NCBI RefSeq assembly: GCF_900637055.1
Contig: NZ_LR134338.1
Location: forward strand, 846,501-910,500
Direction of reading: 5' to 3'
From: Brevibacillus brevis
Lineage (GTDB): Bacteria > Bacillota > Bacilli > Brevibacillales > Brevibacillaceae
Length of the DNA: 64,000 bases
This document shows, piece by piece, positions 32,506-42,461 of this stretch (the stretch's first letter is position 1; the number at the start of each line of letters is the position of its first letter). Made by a program: the position numbers and the translations under genes. Below the pieces are notes generated by a model. The model searched no databases, was not told the origin of the DNA, and saw only the letters and a list, made by a program, of their open reading frames with translations.

Positions 32506-34914
32506 ATGGAACGCAAAATTCGCAAGGCGGCAGTTCTCGGTTCAGGCGTCATGGGCGCCGGGATCGCAGCACATTTAGCCAACGTCGGTATTCCCACTTA
32601 TTTACTGGACATCGTGCCGCGTGAATTAACAGCAGATGAGAGTGCAAAAGGACTTTCTTTGTCTGATAGCGTGGTGAAAAACCGGATCGCACAAGCGGGC
32701 CGTGACCGACTTTTGAAGGAGAAGCCGGCGCCGCTCTACGATAAAAAGAACATCGACCTGATTACAGTTGGTAACTTCGAAGACCATCTGGCTTGCTTGA
32801 GCGAGGTCGATTGGATTATTGAGGTAGTTGTCGAGAACATCGAGGTGAAGAAAAGCGTCTTCGCCATGGTAGAAGCGCATCGCAAGCCAGGGACCATCGT
32901 GTCTTCCAATACGTCCGGGGTTTCAATCAACGAAATGGCAGAGGGACGCTCTGATGACTTCCGCAAGCATTTCCTCGGCACGCACTTTTTTAACCCACCG
33001 CGCTACTTGAAACTGTTGGAGCTGATCCCAGGTCTGGATACAGACCCGCAAGTCATCTCTTTCATGAAGCATTTTGGTGAGCATGTGCTCGGCAAAGGAA
33101 TGGTCGTTTGCAAGGATACGCCTAACTTTATCGCCAATCGCATCGGTACATATGGATTGCAGGTTTCGATCCACGAAATGGTGCGACTGGGGCTTGGGGT
33201 AGATGAGGTAGATGCGTTGACAGGACCGGTCATCGGCCGTCCAAAAAGCGCGACGTTCCGCACACTCGATGTTGTCGGACTGGATACGTACGTACATGTG
33301 GCGGGTAACGTCAGGAACAAAAGCACGGATGAGCAGGAGCGCTCGGTTTTTGAAGTGCCGGAATTCGTTCTGCAAATGGTGGAGAAAAGATGGATCGGGC
33401 AAAAGGCTGGTCAAGGCTTTTTCAAGCAGGTGAAGACGGAGAAAGGCAAAGAGATTATGGCTCTGTCGGTTGACACGCTGGAATACCGTCCAAGTGTGAG
33501 GCCGAAGTTCGCTTCCCTCGAAGCAGCCAAAACAGCCAAGACTTTGCCTGAGAAGTTGAGAGCGCTCGCATACGGCAAGGACAAGGGCAGTGAGTTCGTC
33601 TGGAGTGTCTTCAAAAAGGTACTGCTGTACTCTGCTGAAAAGGCGCATGAGATCGCAGACGATATCGTCTCTGTTGACCAGGCCATGAAGTGGGGCTTCG
33701 GCTGGGAGATGGGGCCGTTCGAAACATGGGATGCTATCGGTCTCGAAAAGTCAGTGGCAAGAATGCGTGAGGAAAACGAGAAGATTCCAGCACTCGTTGA
33801 GGAGCTGCTCGCGAGTGGGAAAACCTCCTTTTATCAAAAAGAGCAAGGAAAGCGCAGTGTGTTTTCCATTGGAGGCACTTACAAGGACATCGAAGAGAGC
33901 AAGGAAAACATCAACCTGGCCGCCCTTAAGGAACAAGGCAAGCTGATCAAGAAAAATGCGGGTGCCGCCTTGATCGATTTGGGCGATGGAGTCGCATGTC
34001 TGGAATTCACCTCCCCGCACAATGCACTCGGGATGGATGTCCTGCACATGGCAAGCCAGGCCGCAGAGGAAGTGCAAAAGAACTTCGCTGGCCTAGTTAT
34101 CGGTAATCAAGGCAAAAACTTCTGCGTCGGGATGAATCTCGCCATGGCGCTGATGGAAGCTCAGGATGAGAACTGGCTGGAGCTCGATATGCTCGTCACG
34201 AACTTCCACAAAACAGCACGGGCACTGCGCTACATGCATCGTCCAGTCGTCGCAGCGCCGTTCGGCATGACACTGGGCGGCGGTGTCGAGGTGGTCTATC
34301 TCGCGGATCGCGTGCAGGTATCGGCAGAGACGTACCTCGGACTGGTAGAGGTGGGAGTAGGACTTCTGCCAGGTGGCGGAGGAACGAAGGAGATGCTGTT
34401 CCGAGCAATGGAAAACGTTCCAGAGGGAGGCAGCGTGCCAGTTGATCCGTTCCCATTCGTTGCGAAGGCGTTTGAAGCCATTGCCATGGCAAAGGTATCT
34501 ACGAGTGGTCAGGAAGCCATCAATCTGGGGTACCTGCGACCGACTGACCGCATCAGCGTGAATGCTGATCATCTGCTATACGATGCGAAGCAGCTGGTGC
34601 TCGCGATGGATAAAGAGGGCTACACGCCGCAAGCGCCACGCAAAATTCGCGTCATCGGAGAAACGGGTTATGCGAACCTGCGCCAAAATATTTATGCCAT
34701 GAAGAAGAGTGGATATATTTCCGAGCATGATGAACTGATCGCAAGCAAAGTTGCCTATGTCATGTCTGGTGGTAACGTGCCAGCGGGTACAGAAGTGACA
34801 GAAAGCTACATTCTGGAGCTGGAAAAGCAAGCGTTCCTCGAACTGATCAAGACACCGAAAAGCCAGCAACGGATGCAGCATATGCTGACCAAAAACAAGC
34901 CTTTGCGTAACTAG
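32506..34914 (+). CDS. fadN: 3-hydroxyacyl-CoA dehydrogenase / enoyl-CoA hydratase (FadN type)
   Basis: Bifunctional beta-oxidation enzyme of 802 residues. The N-terminal half is an NAD-binding 3-hydroxyacyl-CoA dehydrogenase (AAVLGSGVMGAGIAAHLANVG, then SNTSGVSINEMA and GTHFFNPPRYLKLLELIPG). The C-terminal half is a crotonase domain (about 480-680) with GNQGKNFCVGMNLAMAL and the oxyanion region PFGMTLGGGVEVVYLAD. This order (dehydrogenase first) is the FadN order of Bacillus, opposite to enteric FadB. ATG 32506 is 8 bases after GGAGG; TTG 32500 is too close. It heads fadN-fadA-fadE behind a FadR box. Confidence 0.95.
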   Translation: MERKIRKAAVLGSGVMGAGIAAHLANVGIPTYLLDIVPRELTADESAKGLSLSDSVVKNRIAQAGRDRLLKEKPAPLYDKKNIDLITVGNFEDHLACLSEVDWIIEVVVENIEVKKSVFAMVEAHRKPGTIVSSNTSGVSINEMAEGRSDDFRKHFLGTHFFNPPRYLKLLELIPGLDTDPQVISFMKHFGEHVLGKGMVVCKDTPNFIANRIGTYGLQVSIHEMVRLGLGVDEVDALTGPVIGRPKSATFRTLDVVGLDTYVHVAGNVRNKSTDEQERSVFEVPEFVLQMVEKRWIGQKAGQGFFKQVKTEKGKEIMALSVDTLEYRPSVRPKFASLEAAKTAKTLPEKLRALAYGKDKGSEFVWSVFKKVLLYSAEKAHEIADDIVSVDQAMKWGFGWEMGPFETWDAIGLEKSVARMREENEKIPALVEELLASGKTSFYQKEQGKRSVFSIGGTYKDIEESKENINLAALKEQGKLIKKNAGAALIDLGDGVACLEFTSPHNALGMDVLHMASQAAEEVQKNFAGLVIGNQGKNFCVGMNLAMALMEAQDENWLELDMLVTNFHKTARALRYMHRPVVAAPFGMTLGGGVEVVYLADRVQVSAETYLGLVEVGVGLLPGGGGTKEMLFRAMENVPEGGSVPVDPFPFVAKAFEAIAMAKVSTSGQEAINLGYLRPTDRISVNADHLLYDAKQLVLAMDKEGYTPQAPRKIRVIGETGYANLRQNIYAMKKSGYISEHDELIASKVAYVMSGGNVPAGTEVTESYILELEKQAFLELIKTPKSQQRMQHMLTKNKPLRN

Positions 34915-34932
34915 GAAGAGGGAGGGATAACG

Positions 34933-36111
34933 ATGAGAGAAGCAGTTATTGTCGCGGGGGCCCGCACCGCTATCGGGAAAGCGAAAAAAGGAAGTCTCAA
35001 GGATTTTCATCCAGTCGATATGGGAGCTGCAGTTGTAAGCGACCTGTTGCGACGCGTGCCACAGCTCGATCCGGCGGATATCGAGGATATCATCATGGGG
35101 ACGGCTGTACCGGAAGCCGAGCAAGGCATGAATATGGCTCGCTTGATCGGACTGCGTGCCGGATTGCCGACAAATGTATCGGGAATCACGATCAATCGCT
35201 TTTGCTCTTCCGGTTTGCAGACGATTGCTTACGCTGCTCAGCAGATCATGGTCGGCAGCTCCGATGTGGTTGTCGCTGGCGGGGTGGAGAGCATGAGTCT
35301 GGTGCCAATGCTCGGTCACAAAATTGCACTCAATCCGACTCTGGTTGAAACGATGCCGGAAGCGTACATGAGCATGGGGCATACGGCTGAAGAAGTAGCG
35401 AAGAGGTACAACATTTCTCGTGAGGATCAGGATGCTTTTGCTCTGCAAAGCCATCAGCGTGCGACGGCTGCGATTGCTTCAGGGAAATTCCAGGATGAAA
35501 TCGTGCCCTTGACAGTCAAGCAGCATTTCGTGGATGAAGCTGGCAAGGTCCACGTCCAAGAACGTGTTTTCGACAAGGATGAAGGAGCGCGCTCGGACAC
35601 GACGATGGAGGCACTCGCCAAGCTCAGACCGGTCTTTCACGTGCAAGGCAGCGTAACGGCAGGAAACTCTTCGCAAACGAGCGACGGCGCGGCAGCAGTT
35701 CTCGTGATGTCTGCCGAAAAAGCAGCCGAGCTGGGTGTCGAGCCGATTGCCAAGTTCCGTTCCTTTACGGTTGGCGGTGTAGACCCTGACGTCATGGGGA
35801 TTGGTCCGGTTGTCGCGATTCCAAAAGCATTGAAGCTGGCGGGAATCAGCTTGGAGGATGTCGATCTGTTTGAGTTAAACGAAGCATTCGCTTCTCAATC
35901 GATTGCCGTGATTCGCGAGTTGGGACTCGATCCTGAAAAGGTCAATGTAAATGGCGGGGCAATCGCATTAGGGCATCCACTCGGTTGCAGTGGTGCCAAG
36001 CTGACCGTCCAGCTTTTGAATGAAATGAAGCGCAGAGGCGGCAAATACGGAGTCGTTACGATGTGTATCGGCGGGGGAATGGGAGCCGCTGGCGTTTTTG
36101 AGATGATCTAA
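34933..36111 (+). CDS. fadA: Acetyl-CoA acyltransferase (3-ketoacyl-CoA thiolase)
   Basis: Cleaves 3-ketoacyl-CoA to acetyl-CoA and a shortened acyl-CoA. Thiolase residues are present: catalytic Cys in [12 protein letters not shown], the His region [15 protein letters not shown], and the second Cys in [13 protein letters not shown]. Length (392) is typical. It lies 18 bases after fadN with its own AGAGGGAGGG ribosome site, and 25 bases before fadE. Confidence 0.96.
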   Translation: MREAVIVAGARTAIGKAKKGSLKDFHPVDMGAAVVSDLLRRVPQLDPADIEDIIMGTAVPEAEQGMNMARLIGLRAGLPTNVSGITINRFCSSGLQTIAYAAQQIMVGSSDVVVAGGVESMSLVPMLGHKIALNPTLVETMPEAYMSMGHTAEEVAKRYNISREDQDAFALQSHQRATAAIASGKFQDEIVPLTVKQHFVDEAGKVHVQERVFDKDEGARSDTTMEALAKLRPVFHVQGSVTAGNSSQTSDGAAAVLVMSAEKAAELGVEPIAKFRSFTVGGVDPDVMGIGPVVAIPKALKLAGISLEDVDLFELNEAFASQSIAVIRELGLDPEKVNVNGGAIALGHPLGCSGAKLTVQLLNEMKRRGGKYGVVTMCIGGGMGAAGVFEMI

Positions 36112-36136
36112 TTTTAAAATAAGGAGAGGGATAGTA

Positions 36137-37915
36137 ATGGCAGAAACAAAAGATTTGATCCGCGGTGGAAGCTTTTTGATCGATGCAGGTTCAGCTGATG
36201 ATGTATTCGTGCCAGAAGAATACACCGAAGAGCAAAAGATGATTGCCAAGACGACAGAGGATTTCGTCAACAATGAAGTTCGTCCTCATCTGGAAGAGCT
36301 TGAAAACCACCAATTTGATATTTCGGTTCGTCTGTTGAAGGAAGCAGGGGAGCTCGGTCTCTTGGCTGGAGACGTTCCAGAGAAATACGAGGGACTGGGG
36401 CTGGATAAAGTCAGCACTGCACTCGTCACAGAGAAGTTCTCGCTGGCTCGCGGCTTTGCACTCAGCTACGGCGCCCATGTCGGTATCGGCTCACTGCCGA
36501 TCGTGTACTTTGGAAACGAGGAGCAAAAGCAGCGTTACCTGCCTGATCTGGCGTCTGGAAAACGAATCGCGGCCTACTGCCTGACAGAGCCAGGCTCGGG
36601 ATCAGATGCGCTGGGAGCGAAAACGACAGCGACGCTCTCCGCAGATGGCACGCACTACATTCTCAACGGAGAGAAGCAATGGATCACAAATGCTGGCTTT
36701 GCTGATGTGTTTATCGTATACGCGAAAATTGATGGCGAGAAATTTACTGCCTTTATCGTCGAGCGCACATTTCCAGGTGTTTCGTTTGGACCGGAAGAGA
36801 AGAAGATGGGGATCAAATGCTCCTCGACACGCACGGTCATTTTGCAAGATGTACCTGTGCCGGTAGCCAATCTGCTCGGTGAGCCTGGAAGAGGTCACGT
36901 GATCGCGTTCAACATCCTGAACGTTGGTCGTTACAAGCTCGCAGTGGGCGCAGTCGGCTCCTCGAAAAAAGCGGTGGAACTCGCTACAAACTACGCAAAA
37001 GAGCGCAAACAGTTCAAAACGCCAATTGCCAACTTTACCTTAATCAAAAACAAACTGGCGAACATGGCAGTGAAAACGTATGCGGCTGAAAGCTCCGTCT
37101 ATCGGACAGTGGGTCTGTTCGATACAGCGCTGACTCGCTTGGGTGAGAAAGCAGATGATGGCGCGGAGGTTGCGAAGGCGATTGCCGATTATGCAATCGA
37201 ATGCTCGATCAATAAAGTATTTGCCACTGAGGTTTTGGATTACTGCGTGGACGAAGGCGTGCAAATCCACGGCGGATACGGCTTTATGTCCGAGTATGAG
37301 ATCGAGAACATGTACCGTGACTCGCGGATTAACCGCATTTTCGAAGGAACGAACGAAATCAATCGCATGCTCATCCCGGATACGCTCGTGAAAAAGGCGA
37401 TGAAAGGCGAGCTGCCGCTTATGCAAGCAGCAAGCAGCCTGCAAGCAGATCTGATGAGCTATTATCCGGAAGAGATTGAAGATGCCCCTTTGGCTATGGA
37501 GAAGCATCTGATCAACATCACGCGCAAAATCATTTTGATGGTGGCTGGTTCTGCGTTGATGAAATACCAACAGGCAATGTCCAAAGAACAGGAACTCTTG
37601 GCATTCGCGGCTGACATGCTGATCGAGCTGTATGCAATGGACAGCATCGTGAAGCGGACAGAGAAAGCAATGGCGGCAAATGGCATCGAAGCCGAGCAGC
37701 AAAAGCTGGAAATGACCGCTGTGTATGTGCATGAGGCGTTCGATCGTATCGAAGGCTGGGCAAAAGAAGCATTGGCGGCGATGGAAGAGGGCGACGAGCT
37801 TCGTCTGCGCCTCTCAATCCTGAAAAAACTGACCCGCCGCACGCCGATCAACACGGTGGCACTCAAGCGTTCCATTGCAGATCGTGTGATCGAAGCGGGA
37901 GCATATGTGGTGTAG
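36137..37915 (+). CDS. fadE: Acyl-CoA dehydrogenase (FadE type)
   Basis: FAD enzyme for the first beta-oxidation step, 592 residues, the long form seen in Bacillus FadE. The acyl-CoA dehydrogenase core includes AYCLTEPGSGSDALGAKTTA, NGEKQWITNAGFADVFIVYA, the arginine-rich YAKERKQFKTPIANF and the C-terminal catalytic-Glu region GGYGFMSEYEIENMYRDSRI with IFEGTNEINRM. An extra helical C-terminus (about 430-592) is characteristic of this subgroup. Last gene of the operon; electron-transfer flavoprotein genes are not in the window. Confidence 0.95.
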   Translation: MAETKDLIRGGSFLIDAGSADDVFVPEEYTEEQKMIAKTTEDFVNNEVRPHLEELENHQFDISVRLLKEAGELGLLAGDVPEKYEGLGLDKVSTALVTEKFSLARGFALSYGAHVGIGSLPIVYFGNEEQKQRYLPDLASGKRIAAYCLTEPGSGSDALGAKTTATLSADGTHYILNGEKQWITNAGFADVFIVYAKIDGEKFTAFIVERTFPGVSFGPEEKKMGIKCSSTRTVILQDVPVPVANLLGEPGRGHVIAFNILNVGRYKLAVGAVGSSKKAVELATNYAKERKQFKTPIANFTLIKNKLANMAVKTYAAESSVYRTVGLFDTALTRLGEKADDGAEVAKAIADYAIECSINKVFATEVLDYCVDEGVQIHGGYGFMSEYEIENMYRDSRINRIFEGTNEINRMLIPDTLVKKAMKGELPLMQAASSLQADLMSYYPEEIEDAPLAMEKHLINITRKIILMVAGSALMKYQQAMSKEQELLAFAADMLIELYAMDSIVKRTEKAMAANGIEAEQQKLEMTAVYVHEAFDRIEGWAKEALAAMEEGDELRLRLSILKKLTRRTPINTVALKRSIADRVIEAGAYVV

Positions 37916-37931
37916 TTCCAAATAGAAGACG

Positions 37932-37968
37932 AAAAAAGGAGCAAAGCTCAACGCTTTGCTCCTTTTTT
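37932..37968. terminator. Bidirectional terminator after fadE (copy 1)
   Basis: AAAAAAGGAGCAAAG pairs with CTTTGCTCCTTTTTT around a short loop, A-rich then T-rich. A nearly identical hairpin lies at 38274-38304. Confidence 0.9.
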
Positions 37969-38016
37969 CATGTTTGTGGTTTGCTATGCTCATTTGGTTC
38001 TGTTGAAGCAAGTATG

Positions 38017-38181
38017 CTAGAGGAATTTGATATAGATAACGGAACACACATAAAATGTCAAGTAGCCAAAAATAGACCCTAAAATGATTTTTCCTGTTTT
38101 ATGCCTTCCCATGACACTAGCAACGATCGCGGAAACAAGTACAGGAAGTATACCGAGTAGTAAGAGTGAAACCAATAACAT
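38017..38181 (-). CDS. Small membrane protein, 54 residues
   Basis: ATG at 38181 with a GGAGGGAG ribosome site encodes two hydrophobic segments: MLLVSLLLLGILPVLVSAIV, then after MGRHKTGK the segment IILGSIFGYLTFYVCSVIYI. A short basic loop joins them. The ribosome site and clean two-helix composition make it a credible gene. It lies between two near-identical terminator hairpins. No family recognised. Confidence 0.7.
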   Translation of the reverse strand: MLLVSLLLLGILPVLVSAIVASVMGRHKTGKIILGSIFGYLTFYVCSVIYIKFL

Positions 38182-38273
38182 TTAACTCCCTCCAGATTTT
38201 TATAACGTATAAACTGTTTTAATATACTTATTTTACCAATTTTGGCTAACAAGAGACAAATGGACGCAGGAAA

Positions 38274-38304
38274 GAAGGAGCAAAGTTCAGACTTTGCTCC
38301 TTTT
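38274..38304. terminator. Terminator-like hairpin (copy 2)
   Basis: GGAGCAAAG and CTTTGCTCC with T tail. It is nearly the same sequence as the hairpin at 37932. Its use on either strand is open: it could end the frameshifted minus-strand gene just upstream. Confidence 0.7.
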
Positions 38305-38308
38305 GCAT

Positions 38309-38501
38309 TTAACGCACTTGTTTCACCTTCGAAATCCCGCCATCGTGAATCGTCACGTTGACGTTCACCGCCTCCAAAGAAGACGGCTGAAGCAGTAACG
38401 ATCTATTTTGCTGGATTGGATATTTGCGATAGAGGGTGTGACCGAGCGATCAGCAAAAGTAAGAGAGAAATGCACATAAAGGCACCGCCAAACCATTTCA
38501 T
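38309..38501 (-). pseudogene. Frameshifted small membrane-anchored protein gene
   Basis: From ATG 38501 (GGGAG ribosome site) the frame reads MKWFGGAFMCISLLLLLIARS, a clear signal/anchor helix, then wanders and stops at 38403. Another minus-strand frame from about 38440 reads HTLYRKYPIQQNRSLLLQPS, then VNVNVTIHDGGISKVKQVR, and stops at 38309. Joined by one frameshift near 38440-38450 these give a plausible exported 60-odd-residue protein ending just before a terminator. The total length of 193 bases is not a multiple of three, as expected. It could also be two chance frames. Confidence 0.5.
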
Positions 38502-38659
38502 AATTCTCCCGCCAAAGTAATCCCGCACTCCCAACAGTATTTGCAGGGCGTTGGGATTTATTCGATTTGGCGGCAGGATGTGCCAATTCGCATGCATATT
38601 TTGGGAAGCTCTCACGAACGCTAACAGAACATACTTCGCAAAGGGCGGGAGTGTACGAA

Positions 38660-40207
38660 ATGGCGATGAGAGGGTGGCTAAGAAGAAAAAAGACATCGGT
38701 CAAAGACAGGATTAGCCACTCGAGTGCGCCTATCCATGTTCGTGAGATCAGTGAGCGATTAGACGTTAATATTGCTGAGCTGAATGCGATCTTTACGATG
38801 ACGCCTGATTTGGTGATACGGACGTTTGACAGCCGACATGCGGGTGGCAAGGTCACACTTGTCTATCTAACCGGATTGGTTGACAAAAACTCCATAAACA
38901 ATAACGTGCTTCGTCCCCTTTTGTCTCATAGAGAAGGAGAAAGCCCCAGTATTTTTGACCTGTTATCCGTTGGCAAGGTGTCCGTTGTATACGACTTTCA
39001 GACCGTAGAGAACGATATCTTGCAGGGCAGCAGCGTTCTATTTATCGAGGGACGAAAAGAAGCGCTCGTGGTCGAGACAAATGGATGGCCGCAGAGGGCT
39101 CTTGAAGACCCGCAGCTGGAGGCCTCACTGAAGGGAGCTCATCAAGGATTTGTCGAAACCGACTCCCAAAACATCGCCCTAATTCGCCGCTATATTCCTA
39201 ATCGCGAGCTGAAAATTAAAGAGATTTGGATCGGAGAACGAGGGGGCACAAAGCTCTCTATCATGTATTTGGCCGATGTCGTCAATCCGCAGGTGCTGCA
39301 GGAGCTGGAAGATCGGCTTGGACGAATCAAGGTTGATTCGATCCTCAATACAGGAGAGCTGGAGGAGTATATCGAGGATAATCCATACTCCCCTTTTCCA
39401 CAGTTCATCACAACGGAAAGACCTGATACGACCAGCTCTCATTTGCTGCAAGGGAAGATTGCCGTTGTCGTTGATCGATCACCAAGCGTAATGATTGCTC
39501 CCGTTTCTTTTGTTTCCTTTTTCCAAAATGTCGATGATTACAGCATACGCTGGCCTGTTGCTTCATTTATTCGCTTGCTTCGATACCTGGCTTTTATCGT
39601 GGCCACTTTTTTGCCCGCAATCTATATTGCCTTGATTTCATTCAATTATGAGGTCATCCCGCTCGATTTGATCCTGTCGATAGGAGAGTCTCGCGAAAAA
39701 GTGCCGTTTCCTCCTTTGCTTGAAGCGCTGCTCATGGAGCTCACACTGGAAATGCTCCGGGAATCTGGGATTCGCTTGCCTGCTCCAATTGGACAAACAG
39801 TCGGTATCGTCGGCGGTATCGTTATCGGTCAAGCAGTCGTCCAAGCCGGAGTTGTAAGTAACATTATGGTGATTGTTGTGGCTTTTACCGCGATATCTTC
39901 GTTTATCATCCCGAATTACGATATGTCTTCGGCAATCAGACTCATCCGTTTTGCCATGATGGTCTTGGCGGCGATGTTTGGAATCGTCGGGATTGTGGTG
40001 GGGCTTATGGCCCTAATTGGTCATTTGATTTCGTTACAATCCCTGGGTGTCCCCTATGGAAGTCCTCTGGCTCCTGTACGCTTCTCAGATTGGAAAGACC
40101 TGTTTGTTCGTTTGCCTATGTGGAAGATGCTTGATCGCCCCAAGGGAGCCAGAACGGTCCAGGCTAAGCGGCAAGGGGATAATCAGCCAGAGGAGGATGC
40201 GAAATGA
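38660..40207 (+). CDS. GerA-family spore germination receptor subunit A
   Basis: A 515-residue germinant receptor A subunit (GerAA/GerKA family). The large soluble N-terminal domain includes VTLVYLTGLVDKNSINNNVL, SVLFIEGRKEALVVETNGWP and SQNIALIRRYIPNRELKI. The membrane half starts near residue 315 and contains IRLPAPIGQTVGIVGGIVIG, a family landmark also found in the copy at the left edge. ATG 38660 is 8 bases after GGGAG; the upstream open frame has no support. It is the first gene of a canonical A-B-C operon, with ATGA overlaps at both junctions. Confidence 0.93.
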   Translation: MAMRGWLRRKKTSVKDRISHSSAPIHVREISERLDVNIAELNAIFTMTPDLVIRTFDSRHAGGKVTLVYLTGLVDKNSINNNVLRPLLSHREGESPSIFDLLSVGKVSVVYDFQTVENDILQGSSVLFIEGRKEALVVETNGWPQRALEDPQLEASLKGAHQGFVETDSQNIALIRRYIPNRELKIKEIWIGERGGTKLSIMYLADVVNPQVLQELEDRLGRIKVDSILNTGELEEYIEDNPYSPFPQFITTERPDTTSSHLLQGKIAVVVDRSPSVMIAPVSFVSFFQNVDDYSIRWPVASFIRLLRYLAFIVATFLPAIYIALISFNYEVIPLDLILSIGESREKVPFPPLLEALLMELTLEMLRESGIRLPAPIGQTVGIVGGIVIGQAVVQAGVVSNIMVIVVAFTAISSFIIPNYDMSSAIRLIRFAMMVLAAMFGIVGIVVGLMALIGHLISLQSLGVPYGSPLAPVRFSDWKDLFVRLPMWKMLDRPKGARTVQAKRQGDNQPEEDAK

Positions 40208-41304
40208 AAAAGTACGCATATTACGAGCTGTCCGTCCTCCAGTACATCCTTCTCATTCACGGGACGCAGGTCGGGATCGGTGTTTTGACAATACCGCGAG
40301 AATTGGCGGAACAGGCGGGGACAGACGGATGGATGTCCTTGTTTATTGGATGGGCAGCAGCCGTGCTCGTAAGCCTCGTTACCACGAATATGATGAAACG
40401 TTACCCGGATAAGACGATCATCGATATATTCCACCTCCTTTTGGGCAAGTATTTGGGAAAAGTGGCGACGATATTGATGGGCATGTATTTTGCACTTGCA
40501 ACGACCGTCCTCATTGCCAATACCACTGCGATCATTAATGTATGGATATTGTCACAGACACCTGCGTACATCATTGTTATCCTGCTTGCGATTCCCGCCT
40601 ATATCGTCGTACAGGGGGGACTGCGTGTGATTGGGAGGTATTCTGAGCTGGTGTTTTATCTCACTCTCTGGATGCCGCTTGTCCTCGCGACCGCTTTAAA
40701 GGACGCACATTGGTTGCACTTTTTGCCTCTGATAAAAGAGGGGTGGATGCCGATATTGACAGCCAGCAAGACTACGGTTTTGTCCTTTCTTGGGTTTGAA
40801 ATGGCGTATTTTGTTTACCCCTTTCTGCAGAAAAAGCAATACGCATCAGTCGGCATTGTCGTGGCAAACACGCTGACCTTGCTCGTTTATTTGTACATCA
40901 CAATCATTTGCTTTGCTTTTTTCTGCCCGGATGAGATCGTTGAATATGTATGGCCTACGCTGAACTTGTGGAAGGTGATAGAATATCGCTTTCTGGAGCG
41001 CATCGATATTATTTTTCTCGCGTTTTACTTGTTCATTTTATCGACAACGGGATTGACCTACCTGTATTTCACCGTTTTCTCCACAAGCCAGTTATTCAAT
41101 AGCCGGGATCATCGAAAGCATTTATGGGTGCTCCTGATGCTACTATCGGTTGTGGCTTGGGTGTATACGCCTTCTTTTGTTGACCTGAAAAAAATGACAG
41201 AGACATGGAGTTTTGTTGGACTGATAATTGCTTACTTACTTCCACTATTGGCTTGGGGACCAATTTGGCTGTCAAAGCGAGGAGCGGGGGGGAAAGAAGC
41301 ATGA
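40204..41304 (+). CDS. GerB-family spore germination permease-like subunit
   Basis: A 366-residue membrane protein of the GerAB/GerKB family with ten predicted helices. It begins with SVLQYILLIHGTQVGIGVLT, the usual first-helix pattern, and the family motif IPRELAEQAGTDGWMS near residues 31-46. It overlaps the A gene (ATGA) and the C gene (ATGA), giving coupled translation. It is expected to bind the small-molecule germinant. Confidence 0.93.
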   Translation: MKKYAYYELSVLQYILLIHGTQVGIGVLTIPRELAEQAGTDGWMSLFIGWAAAVLVSLVTTNMMKRYPDKTIIDIFHLLLGKYLGKVATILMGMYFALATTVLIANTTAIINVWILSQTPAYIIVILLAIPAYIVVQGGLRVIGRYSELVFYLTLWMPLVLATALKDAHWLHFLPLIKEGWMPILTASKTTVLSFLGFEMAYFVYPFLQKKQYASVGIVVANTLTLLVYLYITIICFAFFCPDEIVEYVWPTLNLWKVIEYRFLERIDIIFLAFYLFILSTTGLTYLYFTVFSTSQLFNSRDHRKHLWVLLMLLSVVAWVYTPSFVDLKKMTETWSFVGLIIAYLLPLLAWGPIWLSKRGAGGKEA

Positions 41305-42419
41305 AGCGGTTTATACGGATCATTTTGTCGTTCGTTTTGATCGTGATGCTAACCGGGTGTTACGATCGATTGAATCTCGAGGATGCAACCCTTTCTCTTA
41401 TGATCGGAATTGATTTGAATGAAAAAAATGAACTCCTCATTTATATGACAAGCCCAGTGTTCAGCAGGGAAGCCAAAGAAAAAACAGAGGAATTCGGCCT
41501 CCGGGCATCTAGCATGCGAGAAGCGAGAATGGGCTTTGATGAGATCGTAACGGCTCTGACCGTATCAGGCAAAATCCAATTGATTGTGCTGGGAAAGCGT
41601 TTATTGCAGCACCCGGATTGGTTTCGGTTATTGGATGTCGTTTTTCGTGATGCGAAGTTCACAGTCAACGCACGAATGGTCATGCTTGATGGCCCTTTGA
41701 ACGAGCTGTTTGAATACAAGCCAAAGGACAAACCTCGCCTTGCGCTGCATATGACGAAATTAATTGATACAGCCAATCAAAGAAATCTGACGGTAAAGAC
41801 CAGAGCGCAGGAATTTCATCGGCAAATGTTTGAAAAAGGCATGACGCCCCATATATCGGAGTTGAAGAAGACGAAGCATGCGGTGAGAGTAATGGGAACC
41901 GCATTGTTAACGAAAAAAGGAGCTTATGCCGGATTGATCGAGCCGCGGGATACAATTCTCTTGCAGATGCTTCTTCATGGAAAACAGGGAGAAATATCCG
42001 TCACTCTCCCGGTTAAGGTGCCAAGCGATCAGAATCCCATTGTAAAGGAAAGAGTCAGCTTTTTTGTAAAAGGCGTCAACAAAAAAGTGAAGACGACCTA
42101 TCGAGACGGTACATTCCATTTCGATATTCAGTTGAAATTGCGTGTGTCTATATCAGAGAGGCTGTTTCCTTTCAACATGGAAAAAGAGTACAAAAAGCTG
42201 GAACAGATGATTGCCGAAGAACTCCACAAGAACTATGCCCAGCTTATCAAAAAATGCCAGGAAGCCAAGACGGATCCGTTTGGTTTTGGCCTTTATGCGC
42301 GAGCCTATGAATATGAGGAATGGAAAAAAGTTAAAGATGACTGGCCGACAGCCTTTTCAAAAGCAACGGTTCAATTGAAACCAGAAGTGACGATTAAAGG
42401 AAATGGAGTCATAAAATAA
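41301..42419 (+). CDS. GerC-family germination receptor lipoprotein
   Basis: A 372-residue lipoprotein subunit. The signal MKRFIRIILSFVLIVMLTGC contains the lipobox LTGC. Then come family features YDRLNLEDATLSLMIGIDLN and a C-terminal domain with RLFPFNMEKEYKKLEQMIAEEL. The ATG overlaps the stop of the B gene. Longer open frames upstream lie in the B gene. It completes the receptor. Confidence 0.92.
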   Translation: MKRFIRIILSFVLIVMLTGCYDRLNLEDATLSLMIGIDLNEKNELLIYMTSPVFSREAKEKTEEFGLRASSMREARMGFDEIVTALTVSGKIQLIVLGKRLLQHPDWFRLLDVVFRDAKFTVNARMVMLDGPLNELFEYKPKDKPRLALHMTKLIDTANQRNLTVKTRAQEFHRQMFEKGMTPHISELKKTKHAVRVMGTALLTKKGAYAGLIEPRDTILLQMLLHGKQGEISVTLPVKVPSDQNPIVKERVSFFVKGVNKKVKTTYRDGTFHFDIQLKLRVSISERLFPFNMEKEYKKLEQMIAEELHKNYAQLIKKCQEAKTDPFGFGLYARAYEYEEWKKVKDDWPTAFSKATVQLKPEVTIKGNGVIK

Positions 42420-42423
42420 GAAA

Positions 42424-42456
42424 ACACCCTGGTATCCGAACGGGACCAGGGTGTTG
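42424..42456. terminator. Bidirectional terminator between gerC and mtnD
   Basis: AACACCCTGGT and ACCAGGGTGTT form a perfect 11-bp stem between converging genes. Confidence 0.8.
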
Positions 42457-42461
42457 CCTAT

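Noticed and set aside
32923..33648. 241-residue open frame on the minus strand
   Set aside because: Antisense to fadN with no supporting features.
34576..35454. 292-residue open frame on the minus strand
   Set aside because: Antisense to fadN/fadA, whose reading frames are well supported; no ribosome site and an unlikely composition. Taken as a shadow.
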